From: Streptomyces rhizoryzae | GTDB lineage: Bacteria; Actinomycetota; Actinomycetes; Streptomycetales; Streptomycetaceae | DNA length: 64,000 nucleotides | Assembly: GCF_023155275.1 (NCBI RefSeq) | Contig: NZ_JALMUV010000021.1 | Coordinates: 55,757-119,756 of the forward strand | Direction of reading: 5' to 3' | Part shown: positions 42,170 to 50,625 of the stretch, one piece after another | Numbering within the stretch: position 1 is the stretch's first letter | Layout: the number at the start of each line of letters is the position of its first letter | Made by a program: the position numbers and the translations under genes | The notes under the pieces: model-generated | Seen by the model: only the letters and a program-made list of their open reading frames with translations | What the model was told of the DNA's origin: nothing | The model's database searches: none

Positions 42170-43450
42170 TCAGCCCTTGAAACGGGGGAAGGCGGAGCGG
42201 CCGGCGTACACCGCGGCGTCGTCGAGGATCTCCTCGATGCGCAGCAGCTGGTTGTACTTGGCGACGCGCTCGGAGCGGGCCGGGGCGCCGGTCTTGATCT
42301 GGCCGCAGTTGGTGGCGACGGCGAGGTCGGCGATGGTGACGTCCTCGGTCTCACCGGAGCGGTGCGACATCATGCACTTGAAGCCGTTGCGCTGGGCCAG
42401 CTCGACGGCGTCCAGGGTCTCGGTCAGCGAACCGATCTGGTTGACCTTCACCAGGAGGGCGTTGGCGCTGCCCTCCTCGATGCCGCGGGCCAGGCGCTCG
42501 GGGTTGGTGACGAAGAGGTCGTCGCCGACCAGCTGGACCTTGCTGCCGAGCTTGTCGGTGATGACCTTCCAGCCGGCCCAGTCGTCCTCGAACAGCGGGT
42601 CCTCGATGGAGACCAGCGGGTAGGCGCCCACCAGCTCCTCGTAGTACTCCGTCATCTCGGCGGCGCTGCGCTCCTTGCCCTCGAAGAGGTACTTGCCGTC
42701 CTTGTAGAACTCGGAGGCGGCGACGTCCAGGGCGAGCGCGATGTCCTGGCCGGGGGCGTAGCCGGCCTGCTTGATGGCCTCCAGGATGAGGTCCAGCGCC
42801 TCGCGGTTGGAGCCGAGGTTCGGGGCGAAGCCGCCCTCGTCGCCGAGGCCGGTGGACAGGCCGCGCTCCTTGAGGACCTTCTTGAGGGTGTGGTAGACCT
42901 CCGCGCCCCAGCGCAGCGCCTCGGAGAAGGACTCCGCGCCGATCGGGGCGATCATGAACTCCTGGATGTCCACGTTGGAGTCGGCGTGCGAGCCGCCGTT
43001 CAGGATGTTCATCATCGGCACGGGCAGGACGTGCGCGTTCGGGCCGCCCAGGTAGCGGAACAGCGGCAGGTCGCTGGCCTCGGAGGCGGCGTGCGCGACG
43101 GCCAGGGAGACGCCGAGGATGGCGTTGGCGCCCAGCGAGCCCTTGTTGTCGGTGGCGTCCAGGTCGAACATCGCCTGGTCGATCAGCCGCTGCTCGGTGG
43201 CGTCGTAGCCGACCAGCTCCGGGCCGATCTGCTCGATGACGGCCAGGACGGCCTTCTCCACGCCCTTGCCGAGGTAGCGGTTGGGGTCGCCGTCGCGCAG
43301 CTCGATGGCCTCGAAGGCGCCGGTCGAGGCACCGGACGGGACGGCGGCACGGCCGGTGCTGCCGTCGTCGAGGCCGACCTCGACCTCGACCGTGGGATTA
43401 CCTCGCGAGTCGAGAATTTCGCGGGCTACGACGACGTCGATGGACGGCAC
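42170..43450 (-). CDS. eno: Enolase
   Basis: 426 residues, GTG 43450 with AAGGAG 6 bp ahead. Converts 2-phosphoglycerate to phosphoenolpyruvate. N-terminal VVAREILDSRGNPTVEVEV; mobile loop PSGASTGAFEAIELRDGD; GGSHADSNVDIQEFMIAP; STGLGDEGGFAPNL; metal Asp/Glu in DVAASEFY, SIEDPLFEDDW and QLVGDDLFVTNP; base Lys in LLVKVNQIGSLTET; signature SHRSGETEDVTIADLA. Standard length, all catalytic groups present. Confidence 0.98.
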   Translation of the reverse strand: MPSIDVVVAREILDSRGNPTVEVEVGLDDGSTGRAAVPSGASTGAFEAIELRDGDPNRYLGKGVEKAVLAVIEQIGPELVGYDATEQRLIDQAMFDLDATDNKGSLGANAILGVSLAVAHAASEASDLPLFRYLGGPNAHVLPVPMMNILNGGSHADSNVDIQEFMIAPIGAESFSEALRWGAEVYHTLKKVLKERGLSTGLGDEGGFAPNLGSNREALDLILEAIKQAGYAPGQDIALALDVAASEFYKDGKYLFEGKERSAAEMTEYYEELVGAYPLVSIEDPLFEDDWAGWKVITDKLGSKVQLVGDDLFVTNPERLARGIEEGSANALLVKVNQIGSLTETLDAVELAQRNGFKCMMSHRSGETEDVTIADLAVATNCGQIKTGAPARSERVAKYNQLLRIEEILDDAAVYAGRSAFPRFKG

Positions 43451-43656
43451 GTTGTCTCCTTCATGGGTGTCTGGAGTTCTCGGCATGAGCCTAACGGCCC
43501 GGGGCGGATCCGCTCGCCCGTGGCCCGCTCCGTGGGACGAAAAAACCCCAACAAGCAGGCCAAAGGCCCAGTTCACGGGAGGTTTCCGCGCATTGTTCGC
43601 TGAGCGGTGAACGCCGCCCCGCCCCGCGGCCGGCGGGCCCGGGGGAAACGGAAGAA

Positions 43657-43698
43657 GCCCCGCCGCGGCGCGCTCGGGGGTACGCGCCGGGGCGGGGC
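43657..43698 (-). terminator. rpfA terminator
   Basis: Long hairpin on the minus strand: GCCCCGCC pairs with GGCGGGGC, with inner GGCGCG/CGCGCC pairs, followed by TTCTTCCG. It lies 17 bp beyond the rpfA stop. Confidence 0.8.
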
Positions 43699-43714
43699 AG
43701 CTCTCTCGGGCGGC

Positions 43715-44383
43715 TCAGATGCTGAGCTTCTGGCCCGGGAAGATCAGGTTGGGGTTGCCGCCGATGACGGACTTGTTGGCGGCGTAGACCGCCTTCCAGG
43801 TGGTGCCGTGCGCCTTGGCGATCTTGGCGAGGGTGTCGCCGGCCTTGACGGTGTAGTGCTGGCCGGAGCGGTGCGAGCGCTCCGGGGCCGGGGCCTGCTC
43901 GCGCACCGGGGCGGACTTCTTCTTCTTGGTGCCCTCGGTGTACTTGCGGGCGTCCGAGCCACCCTGGCTCTTCTTCACGGTGGCGCCGGAGGGGTCGACG
44001 TTGGCGGCCGGGCCGCCGGCGGTCAGGTTGCCGGCACCGGCGCAGGACCAGGCGCCCGGGCCCTGGATGGCGAGGAGCTTCTCGGCGGCGGCGATCTGCT
44101 GGGCCTTGGTGGCCAGGTCGGCGCGCGGGGCGTACTTCAGGCCGCCGGCCGCGGCCCAGCTGGAGTTCGAGAACTGCAGGCCACCGTAGTAGCCGTTGCC
44201 GGTGTTGATCGACCAGTTCCCGCCGGACTCGCACTGGGCGACCTTGTCCCAGGTGGCGACGGACGCGGCGGAGGCGGAGGTGGCGCCCAGCAGCGGAGCG
44301 GCGACGGCGGCGCCGGCGACACCGGCCAGGGTGGCCACGCGGACGGCCTTGGAGCTGCGGCGGTGCTTGCCCTTGTTCAGCAT
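43715..44383 (-). CDS. rpfA: Resuscitation-promoting factor-like muralytic enzyme with LysM
   Basis: 222 residues, ATG 44383. Signal peptide (AVRVATLAGVAGAAVAAPLLGATSASA). Rpf transglycosylase domain at about residues 40-117: ATWDKVAQCESGGNWSINT with the catalytic Glu, YYGGLQFSNSSW and WSCAG. A Lys/Pro linker follows, then a C-terminal LysM (residues 175-222, HYTVKAGDTLAKIAKAHGTT, NPNLIFPGQKL) that binds peptidoglycan. Cleaves cell-wall glycan during spore germination and growth. The long leader folds as a c-di-AMP riboswitch, as described for S. coelicolor rpfA. Confidence 0.94.
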   Translation of the reverse strand: MLNKGKHRRSSKAVRVATLAGVAGAAVAAPLLGATSASAASVATWDKVAQCESGGNWSINTGNGYYGGLQFSNSSWAAAGGLKYAPRADLATKAQQIAAAEKLLAIQGPGAWSCAGAGNLTAGGPAANVDPSGATVKKSQGGSDARKYTEGTKKKKSAPVREQAPAPERSHRSGQHYTVKAGDTLAKIAKAHGTTWKAVYAANKSVIGGNPNLIFPGQKLSI

Positions 44384-44397
44384 CGTGCGTTCGTTTC

Positions 44398-44606
44398 CTC
44401 ACCGACGCCTGCGAGGTGAGCTGTCGGGTTCGGGCCGTGTGAGCTGCCCGGCCGCGTGTGCGGTGCACACGTGGCTTCACCCCAAGCCGGTTGACCCGTT
44501 CTCACGGGCGGGGCCGGCGCAAACCTTGGGTCCCCCGCTCCTGCCTTCGGCGCTTGCGCGTCATCCGCCTCCGACCGCCGGCAGGACTCGGCGTGCGATC
44601 GGAGGG
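44398..44606 (-). promoter_or_regulatory. ydaO-type c-di-AMP riboswitch in the rpfA leader
   Basis: On the minus strand the leader contains the conserved ydaO blocks in order: GCCGAGTCCTG, GGATGACGCGCAAGCGCCGA, GGCAGGAGCGGGGGACCCA, CGCCGG, CTTGGGGTGAAGCC and CCCGAACCCGACAGCTCACC with GCAGGCGTCGGTGAGG. It ends about 15 bp before the rpfA start. c-di-AMP binding to this class reduces downstream expression. Boundaries are approximate. Confidence 0.9.
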
Positions 44607-44735
44607 CCCGCTTTGGCGAGCGGTCCTGACCGTAAGCAGTAACCCTGTTGGTGTTCAAACCCCATCTTCTGAACCCAGTTGACCGTTTTTGATCATCGGG
44701 CGGGCCATTTCCGCAGGTAGACACCGAAATGGAAA

Positions 44736-44764
44736 CGGGGGACGGGCCTCGGCCCACCCCCCGC
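44736..44764 (-). terminator. rpfC terminator
   Basis: GGGGGGTGGGCC pairs with GGCCCGTCCCCC over a short GA loop on the minus strand, about 58 bp beyond the rpfC stop and ahead of the rpfA leader. It insulates the two rpf genes. Confidence 0.7.
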
Positions 44765-44822
44765 AACGAGAGCCATATCTCACTTTTACGAAACGCCGCG
44801 AAATCCGGCGAACTGCCGGTAA

Positions 44823-45887
44823 CTACCGCTGTGTCCGCCCGAGATCGAGCAGCTGACCGGGCTGGATGAGGTCCGCGTCGGCCCCGATGACGTCCTGGTT
44901 GCGGTGGTAGAGGGCGGGCCAGCCGCCCGGCAGGTCGTGCGCGCCGGCGATCGCTGACAGGTTGTCACCCGGGCGGACCCGGTAGCGGCCGCTGTCCTCC
45001 GGGGGCGTACGGGGCGCCTCGCCGCCGCGGGAGGCGTGCCGGCCGGCGTCCCGGTCCTCCCCGGCGTCCGCGCCGCCGTCCGGCGCGCCGCGGTGCCGTC
45101 CGCCGGCGGCGGGCGGCGTGCCGGTGTCGCCGGGGCCGCCGGGTGCGGCGGAGCCGGACGGGTCCGGGGCGGCCGGGCCGGACGGGTCGCCGGCGGGCGA
45201 GCCCGGAGCGGACGGGGCGGGGGCGGACGGGGAGGGGGAGTCCGCGGGGGCCGGGGTGGCCGGGGGCGGGCCCGCCGCGTCGCCGCCGGGGGTGGACGCG
45301 CCGGGCGCCGGGGTGGCCGGGTCCGCGGTGTCCTGGCCGCCCGCGCCGCCGTCGTCCGCCGCACCGCCGCTCCGGCCGGTGCCGCCCGGCGTCCCGGCCG
45401 TACCGGAGGGGCCGCCGGACGGACCGGAGCCGCCGGAGCCGGTCCCGGTGCCGCCGTCGGACGGGGGCGGGGTGGGGCGGGGGGTGCTGCCCGGGTCGAC
45501 GCCGGGGGCGCGGCGGTCGCCGGTGAGGCCGGCGGTCACCGCGCAGCCGTGGAAGGCGTCCGGGCCGCGGTGGTCGAGGATCGCCTGGGCCACGGCTATC
45601 TGCTGGGCGCGGCTGGCGAGGTCGGGCCGGGCGGCGTAGGCGGAGCCGCCGTAGTCGTCCCACATCTCCTGGGTGAGCCGGAGGCCGCCGTAGAAGCCGT
45701 TGCCGGCCGAGCTCCACACCCCGCCGCTCTCGCACTGCGCGACGCGGTCCCAGGTCGCCGCGTCGGCGGCGTGCGCGCCGCTCGCGGTCAGCAGCGGCAG
45801 GGCCAGGCCCGCGCCGGTCACTCCTGCCGTGACAAAGATGGCCGGTGCTTGACGGGGGCGACGGTGCCGGCCGTTCCCGGAACGCAT
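44823..45887 (-). CDS. rpfC: Resuscitation-promoting factor-like enzyme, long linker, LysM
   Basis: 354 residues. ATG 45887 is chosen because the signal peptide (FVTAGVTGAGLALPLLTASGAHA) follows directly; a longer frame to 46001 is unlikely. Rpf domain DAATWDRVAQCESGGVWSS with catalytic Glu, FYGGLRLTQEMWDDYGG, FHGCAV. A roughly 150-residue Gly/Pro/Ser/Thr-rich linker spans to a C-terminal LysM (YRVRPGDNLSAIAGAHD, LIQPGQLLDLG). Adjacent to rpfA, but no ydaO motif was seen in its own leader. Wall-lytic function inferred from the domain. Confidence 0.92.
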   Translation of the reverse strand: MRSGNGRHRRPRQAPAIFVTAGVTGAGLALPLLTASGAHAADAATWDRVAQCESGGVWSSAGNGFYGGLRLTQEMWDDYGGSAYAARPDLASRAQQIAVAQAILDHRGPDAFHGCAVTAGLTGDRRAPGVDPGSTPRPTPPPSDGGTGTGSGGSGPSGGPSGTAGTPGGTGRSGGAADDGGAGGQDTADPATPAPGASTPGGDAAGPPPATPAPADSPSPSAPAPSAPGSPAGDPSGPAAPDPSGSAAPGGPGDTGTPPAAGGRHRGAPDGGADAGEDRDAGRHASRGGEAPRTPPEDSGRYRVRPGDNLSAIAGAHDLPGGWPALYHRNQDVIGADADLIQPGQLLDLGRTQR

Positions 45888-46049
45888 GCGGTTGCCTTTC
45901 GCGCGGCGGTTGAGTTGTCGGACCGCCGCCGGGCGGGGCCGGAGCCGGCCCCGCGTCCGACCGCGATCGGTGGAAAGGTAACCGGGGTCACGGGCAGTCA
46001 CAAGCCGGTGTAGCAGAGATCACGCAATGATTACGTGTCTGACGGGCCG

Positions 46050-47408
46050 TCAGTCACAGTGGGGAACCGCTCCGGACGGCTCCGGCGTGAACTCCACCGG
46101 CAGCGACCGCAGTCCGCGCATGATGAGCCCGCCGCGCCAGCGCAATTCCTCACTTTCCACCGCAAGCCGCAGGTCCGGCAGCCGGGACAGCAGCGTCGCC
46201 AGCGCGGTCTGGCCTTCGAGCCGGGCCAGGGGCGCGCCGAGGCAGTAGTGGATGCCGTGACCGTAGCCGAGGTGCGGGTTGTCACGGCGGGTGAGGTCGA
46301 GGACGTCCGGCTCGGCGAACCGGGCCGGGTCGCGGTCGGCGGCGGCCAGCACCACCAGGACCGGGTCCCCCGCCGCGATCCGCTGCCCGCCCAGCACCAG
46401 GTCCCGGGTCGCGTACCGCCAGGTGGCCAGCTCCACCGGCCCGTCGTAGCGGAGCAGCTCCTCCACCGCGGTGCCGAGCAGCTCGGAGTCGCCGGCCGCC
46501 AGCGACTTCTCCAGCAGTTCGCGCTGGTCGGGGTGGCGGAGCAGGGCGTGGACGCCGTTGCCGATCAAGTTCACGGTCGTTTCGAAACCCGCGAACAGGA
46601 GCACGAAGCACATCGCGGCGGCCTCGTTCTCCGTGAGGTGCTCGCCGTGGTCGGAGGCCCGGATCAGCCCGGAGATCAGGTCGTCGCCGAGGTCCGCGCG
46701 CTTGCGGTGGATCAGCTCGGCCAGATATGCCCGTATCTTCTTCACCGACCGGGCGACGCCGCCGCGCGGCGCGGGGCCGTGGCCCGGCTTCGTGTGGCGC
46801 AGCATCATGCCCGCCCAGTCCCGGAAGTCGTCCTGGTCCTCCGGCGGGACGCCGAGCAGATCGCAGATCGCGTAGATCGGCAGCGGGAACGCGAACTCGT
46901 GGATGAGGTCGGCCTCACCGCGGGCGGCGAAGCCGTCGATCAGGTGGTCGGTCAGCTCCTGTACGCGCGGCGCGAACGCGGCGACCCGGCGCGGGGTGAA
47001 CGCCTTGGAGACCAGGCGGCGCAGCCGGGTGTGGTCCGGCGGGTCGATGTTCAGCAGGTGCGTCATGAGGTTGGCGCTGCGCTCGCCCGGAATGCCGGTC
47101 TTGCCCTTGCCATGGGCGGCCTCGGAGTGGTGCACCGGGTTCTTCGACAGCCGGGCGTCGGCGAGCGCCTGCCGGGCGTCCGCGTAGCGCGTCACCAGCC
47201 ACGCCTCGACACCGCTGGGCAGCCGGGTGCGGTGCACCGGCGCGTGCGCCCGCAGCCAGGCGTACGCCGGGTACGGGTCGGCGGCGAACTGCCAGGAGAA
47301 GAGCGCGGGGACCGGGCCGGCGGCGGGCCCGCCGGGAGCCGGGGCCACCGGGCAGGCGGGCGCGGGGCCCGCCGGGCGGGGATCGGACGTCGGGGACTTC
47401 TGCTGCAC
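46050..47408 (-). CDS. Cytochrome P450 (CYP107-like)
   Basis: 452 residues, GTG 47408. Full-length bacterial P450: DPPDHTRLRRLVSKAFTPRR (C-helix), I-helix FVLLFAGFETTVNLIGNG, K-helix ExxR in VEELLRYD, and heme Cys loop LGYGHGIHYCLGAPLAR. The usual acid-Thr pair of the I-helix is present, but the residue before the acid is Phe instead of the common His (AGFETT). Soluble mono-oxygenase needing ferredoxin partners, none encoded nearby. Position after rpfC matches CYP107P1 of S. coelicolor as I recall. Substrate unknown. Confidence 0.93.
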   Translation of the reverse strand: MQQKSPTSDPRPAGPAPACPVAPAPGGPAAGPVPALFSWQFAADPYPAYAWLRAHAPVHRTRLPSGVEAWLVTRYADARQALADARLSKNPVHHSEAAHGKGKTGIPGERSANLMTHLLNIDPPDHTRLRRLVSKAFTPRRVAAFAPRVQELTDHLIDGFAARGEADLIHEFAFPLPIYAICDLLGVPPEDQDDFRDWAGMMLRHTKPGHGPAPRGGVARSVKKIRAYLAELIHRKRADLGDDLISGLIRASDHGEHLTENEAAAMCFVLLFAGFETTVNLIGNGVHALLRHPDQRELLEKSLAAGDSELLGTAVEELLRYDGPVELATWRYATRDLVLGGQRIAAGDPVLVVLAAADRDPARFAEPDVLDLTRRDNPHLGYGHGIHYCLGAPLARLEGQTALATLLSRLPDLRLAVESEELRWRGGLIMRGLRSLPVEFTPEPSGAVPHCD

Positions 47409-47516
47409 GTATCGACCGTAACCGGTGCCGCATCCGCCCCACCGCGCCCGCCCACCCCACGACCGGGCCCCCGCCCCGGCCGCCCCCCGTTACGCCGTCC
47501 CTCTCCCCTCCCTACG

Positions 47517-48392
47517 TCACCCCGGCTCCACCCCCAGCCCCGCCAGGAACGCCGCCGCGGCCGGCGAGGGCCCCTGCGCGCTCCACACCACCCGCTCGGT
47601 CCGCTCCGGCGCCGGCCGCACCCGGACGATCCGCAGCCCGCCCAGCCGCCGGGCGAACACCTCCGGCACCATCCCGATCCCGAGCCCGGCCCGGACCAGC
47701 TCGGCCAGGAACTCCACGGTCGTCACCTCGAACGCCACCTCGGCCGTCAGCCCCGCCGCCCGGAACACCTCCTCGCGCTGCCGCCGCGCCGCCGACCCCT
47801 CCGCGTAGTCCACGAAGGTCTCCCGCGCCACCCGCGCCAGCGTCGTCCACTCCCGCCCGGCCAGCGGGTGCTCCGGCGGCACCACCGCGACCAGCTCCCC
47901 GCGCGCCAGCACCCGCTCCCGGACGCCGGCCGTGCGCGCCCCCGGCACCAGCCCGACGAACGCCACGTCCAGCGTGCCCTGGCGCACCCGCTCGATCAGC
48001 GGATCGCTCATGTCCATCCGCAGGCCGACCCGCACCTTCGGGTACGCGGCGCGGAACGCCCCCAGTGCGCGGGCGAGGTCCACCGCCCCCACCGTGGAGA
48101 TCGCCCCGACCGCCAGCCGGCCGCGCACCTCGCCGGTGGCCGCCTCCACCTCCGCCCGGGCCCGCTCGGCCGCCGCGAGCGCCTGCCGGGCGACCGGAAC
48201 GAACGCCTCCCCGGCGGCGGTCAGCCGCACGCTGCGGCTCGTCCGGTCGAAGAGCCGGGCCCCCAGCTCCTTCTCCAGCCGCGCGATCTGGTGGCTGAGC
48301 GCGGACTGCACCACATGGCAGCGCTCCGCGGCCCGGGTGAACCCACCGGTCTCGGCGACCGCGACGACGTACCGCATCTGCTGGAGCTCCAT
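47517..48392 (-). CDS. LysR-family transcriptional regulator
   Basis: 291 residues, ATG 48392. Winged HTH at residues 3-60 (MRYVVAVAETGGFTRAAERC, VVQSALSHQIARLEKELGARLFDR), linker helix, then a periplasmic-binding-like effector domain (RGRLAVGAISTVGAVDLARAL, GTLDVAFVGLVPGARTAG, LVRAGLGIGMVPEVFARRLG). Divergent from an MFS exporter, the classic arrangement of a regulator and its target, with an inverted repeat in the 133-bp gap. Confidence 0.93.
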   Translation of the reverse strand: MELQQMRYVVAVAETGGFTRAAERCHVVQSALSHQIARLEKELGARLFDRTSRSVRLTAAGEAFVPVARQALAAAERARAEVEAATGEVRGRLAVGAISTVGAVDLARALGAFRAAYPKVRVGLRMDMSDPLIERVRQGTLDVAFVGLVPGARTAGVRERVLARGELVAVVPPEHPLAGREWTTLARVARETFVDYAEGSAARRQREEVFRAAGLTAEVAFEVTTVEFLAELVRAGLGIGMVPEVFARRLGGLRIVRVRPAPERTERVVWSAQGPSPAAAAFLAGLGVEPG

Positions 48393-48450
48393 ACGCGCGA
48401 TCGTAGGCGCGCCCCGCCCGGCCCCCCTCTCCCCGGCCGGCCCGCCCATC

Positions 48451-48476
48451 CATCGCGTTCCACGATCGATGCGATG
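48451..48476. promoter_or_regulatory. Candidate LysR-type operator
   Basis: CATCGC (48451-48456) and GCGATG (48471-48476), a 6-bp-arm inverted repeat with a 14-nt spacer that contains CGATCGAT. It sits midway between the divergent LysR and MFS genes, as expected for a LysR recognition site. Confidence 0.5.
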
Positions 48477-48525
48477 AAAACTATGCGTTGGACCGATTGC
48501 CGCTCCGCCCCGGACCCTGGTCCCC

Positions 48526-49833
48526 ATGACCCCCGCGCCCGCCCCGTCCACCCCCTCCGCCCCGCAGCCACCCGCGCCGGAATCGCCCGCACCGGATTCC
48601 CCCGCACCGCAGCCGCCCGCCTCGCGGCTGGGCCGCGGCACCCTCCTGCTGATGTCCACCGCCGCCGGCCTCGCGGTCGCCGGCAACTACTTCGCCCAGC
48701 CCCTGCTGGACGTCATCAGCCGCGACCTGCACCTCTCCGCGGCCACCGCCGCCCTGGTCGTCACCGTCGCCCAGACCGGTTACGGTCTCGGCCTGCTGTT
48801 CCTCGTCCCCCTCGGCGACCTGCTCGAACGCCGCCGGCTGACGGTCACCCTCTGCGTGCTGACCGCGGTCTTCCTGACCGTGACGGCGAGTGCCCCGAAC
48901 GGCGCCCTGCTGCTGCTCGGCACCGCCCTGACCGGCCTGACCTCCGTCGCCGCCCAGGTCGTCACCCCGTTCGCGGCGACCCTGGCCGCACCCGCGGCCC
49001 GCGGCCGGACCGTCGGCACCGTCATGACCGGCCTGCTCCTGGGCATCCTGCTCGCCCGCACCGCCGCCGGCCTGCTGACCGAACTCGGCGGCTGGCGCAC
49101 CGTCTACTGGGCCGACGCCGCCCTGATGCTGCTGATCGCCGTCCTGCTGCGGCTCCGCCTCCCGGCCCTGCGCACCACGGCCGGGCTGCGCTACCCCGCC
49201 CTGCTGCGCTCCACCCTCGCGCTCTTCGCCGACGAGCCGGTGCTGCGGTGGCGGGCCGCGCTCGGCGCGCTGACCTTCGCCGGCTTCAGCGTCCTGTGGA
49301 CGGCCATGGCGTTCCTGCTGTCCGGCCCCGCCTACGGCTGGCAGGAGTCGGCGATCGGACTGCTGGGGCTGGTCGGCGCGGCCGGTTCGCTGGCCGCGTC
49401 GGTGGCCGGGCGGCTGGCCGACCGGGGCCTGGCCCACCGCGTCACCGGCGTCAGCGCGTTCCTGCTGCTGGCGTCCTGGGGCCTGCTGGCGGCCGGCGGC
49501 ACGGGCGGCGCCTGGTCGCTGGCGGCCCTGCTGGCCGGCGTGATCCTCCTGGACCTCGCCGCCCACGCCGTCCACGTCAGCAACCAGAACCTCGTCTACG
49601 CCGTCCGCCCCGAGGCCCGCAACCGCCTCAACTCCGCCTACATGACCGCCTACTTCACCGGCGGCGCGGCCGGTTCCGCCCTGACGTCAGCGGTCTGGGG
49701 CCTCGCCGCCTGGCCCGGCGTGTGCGCCCTGGGCGCGGGGCTGGCGGCGGGGGTGGCGGGGGTGTGGCTGGCGGAGCGGGCGATACGGCGTCGCACGGCG
49801 CGCGCGGCCGGTGCCACCCGGACACCGGCCTGA
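48526..49833 (+). CDS. MFS transporter
   Basis: 435 residues, ATG 48526. A Pro/Ala/Ser-rich lead of 35 residues is followed by 12 hydrophobic helices. MFS motifs: TGYGLGLLFLVPLGDLLERRRL (motif A between TM2 and TM3), LTGLTSVAAQVVTPFAATLA, and TAAGLLTELGGWRTVYWADA (TM5-6 export-type glycines). Resembles putative drug or sugar-efflux transporters related to YnfM. It is the likely target of the divergent LysR regulator. Confidence 0.9.
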   Translation: MTPAPAPSTPSAPQPPAPESPAPDSPAPQPPASRLGRGTLLLMSTAAGLAVAGNYFAQPLLDVISRDLHLSAATAALVVTVAQTGYGLGLLFLVPLGDLLERRRLTVTLCVLTAVFLTVTASAPNGALLLLGTALTGLTSVAAQVVTPFAATLAAPAARGRTVGTVMTGLLLGILLARTAAGLLTELGGWRTVYWADAALMLLIAVLLRLRLPALRTTAGLRYPALLRSTLALFADEPVLRWRAALGALTFAGFSVLWTAMAFLLSGPAYGWQESAIGLLGLVGAAGSLAASVAGRLADRGLAHRVTGVSAFLLLASWGLLAAGGTGGAWSLAALLAGVILLDLAAHAVHVSNQNLVYAVRPEARNRLNSAYMTAYFTGGAAGSALTSAVWGLAAWPGVCALGAGLAAGVAGVWLAERAIRRRTARAAGATRTPA

Positions 49834-49858
49834 CCGCCCGCACTCATCCGACGGCCGG

Positions 49859-50326
49859 TCACCCCTCGGGCAGCGGCACCCCGGCCACCACGGACTTGCC
49901 GCACGGGTGCCGCGGCACCACCGCCCAGGCGGCCGACACGGCGTCCACCAGGACCAGCCCACGGCCACCGCACCCGGCACCCGGGCGGGCCGCCCTCCTG
50001 ACCGGGTGTCCGTCTCCCGGGTCGGAGACCGCCAGCCAGTAGTGCCCGTCAGCGGACCAGAGGAACACCTCGACCAGCCGCCCGTCGCCGTCCTCGTCAC
50101 CCGCGATCCCGTGCCGCACGGCATTCGTCACGAGCTCCGACGTCAACAGCACGAGGTCTTCCGTGAGTTCGGGCGCGCTGTCGGCGGGAAGCGCCCCCGC
50201 CACGGCCCACCGGGCACGGCTGACGGACGTGGCGGTGGCGGGGAAGGTCCAGCGGGAGGGAACGGCGGGAATCCGGGGTCGGGCCAGGGACGGCGCGGAC
50301 GGCGACGGGAACGGGATCACAGGCAT
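49859..50326 (-). CDS. RsbW-like ATP-binding protein of XRE/DUF397 cluster
   Basis: 155 residues; ATG 50326 is preferred over a longer GTG frame to 50377. HATPase_c_2 fold: N-box LLTSELVTNAVRHGIA, G1 LAVSDPGDGHP, G2 GCGGRGLVLVDAVSA. It lies in divergent orientation beside an XRE regulator and a DUF397 gene, the standard three-gene set repeated many times in Streptomyces (whiJ-type loci). Partners are probably the adjacent DNA-binding and DUF397 proteins rather than a sigma factor, but this is inferred. Confidence 0.87.
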   Translation of the reverse strand: MPVIPFPSPSAPSLARPRIPAVPSRWTFPATATSVSRARWAVAGALPADSAPELTEDLVLLTSELVTNAVRHGIAGDEDGDGRLVEVFLWSADGHYWLAVSDPGDGHPVRRAARPGAGCGGRGLVLVDAVSAAWAVVPRHPCGKSVVAGVPLPEG

Positions 50327-50625
50327 GACGGAACCCCTCACGGGCGTCGGGCAGTTGGGCGCGTGCAGCTGCGGCACGCGGTGCTACGCGCTCCCGCTCG
50401 CACCGGTGGCCTGCCTCCCCGGGCGCGACCGCACGCACCCCAGGGCAGGCGGGCACGGTCACGCGGTGCACTTCCGGCGATTGCGGTGTGTGGCTTGCGC
50501 GTTACCCAACGCTAGCGAGGCTTCCGACAAGGCGCCACTACTGTCGTGACAATTGCCACCATCGAGTTGGACGGGCGGCGAACCGCCACGGCACACTGGC
50601 CCCGTTCCGACCCGGAGAGGACGGT

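Noticed and set aside
45888..46049. Second c-di-AMP riboswitch before rpfC
   Set aside because: The region is only 160 bp and lacks the GGGGGACC and GGGGTGAA blocks.
50329..50549. Small ORF between the ATPase and XRE genes
   Set aside because: It begins antisense to the ATPase leader, is Cys/Arg/His-rich with no family resemblance, and lacks a ribosome-binding site.
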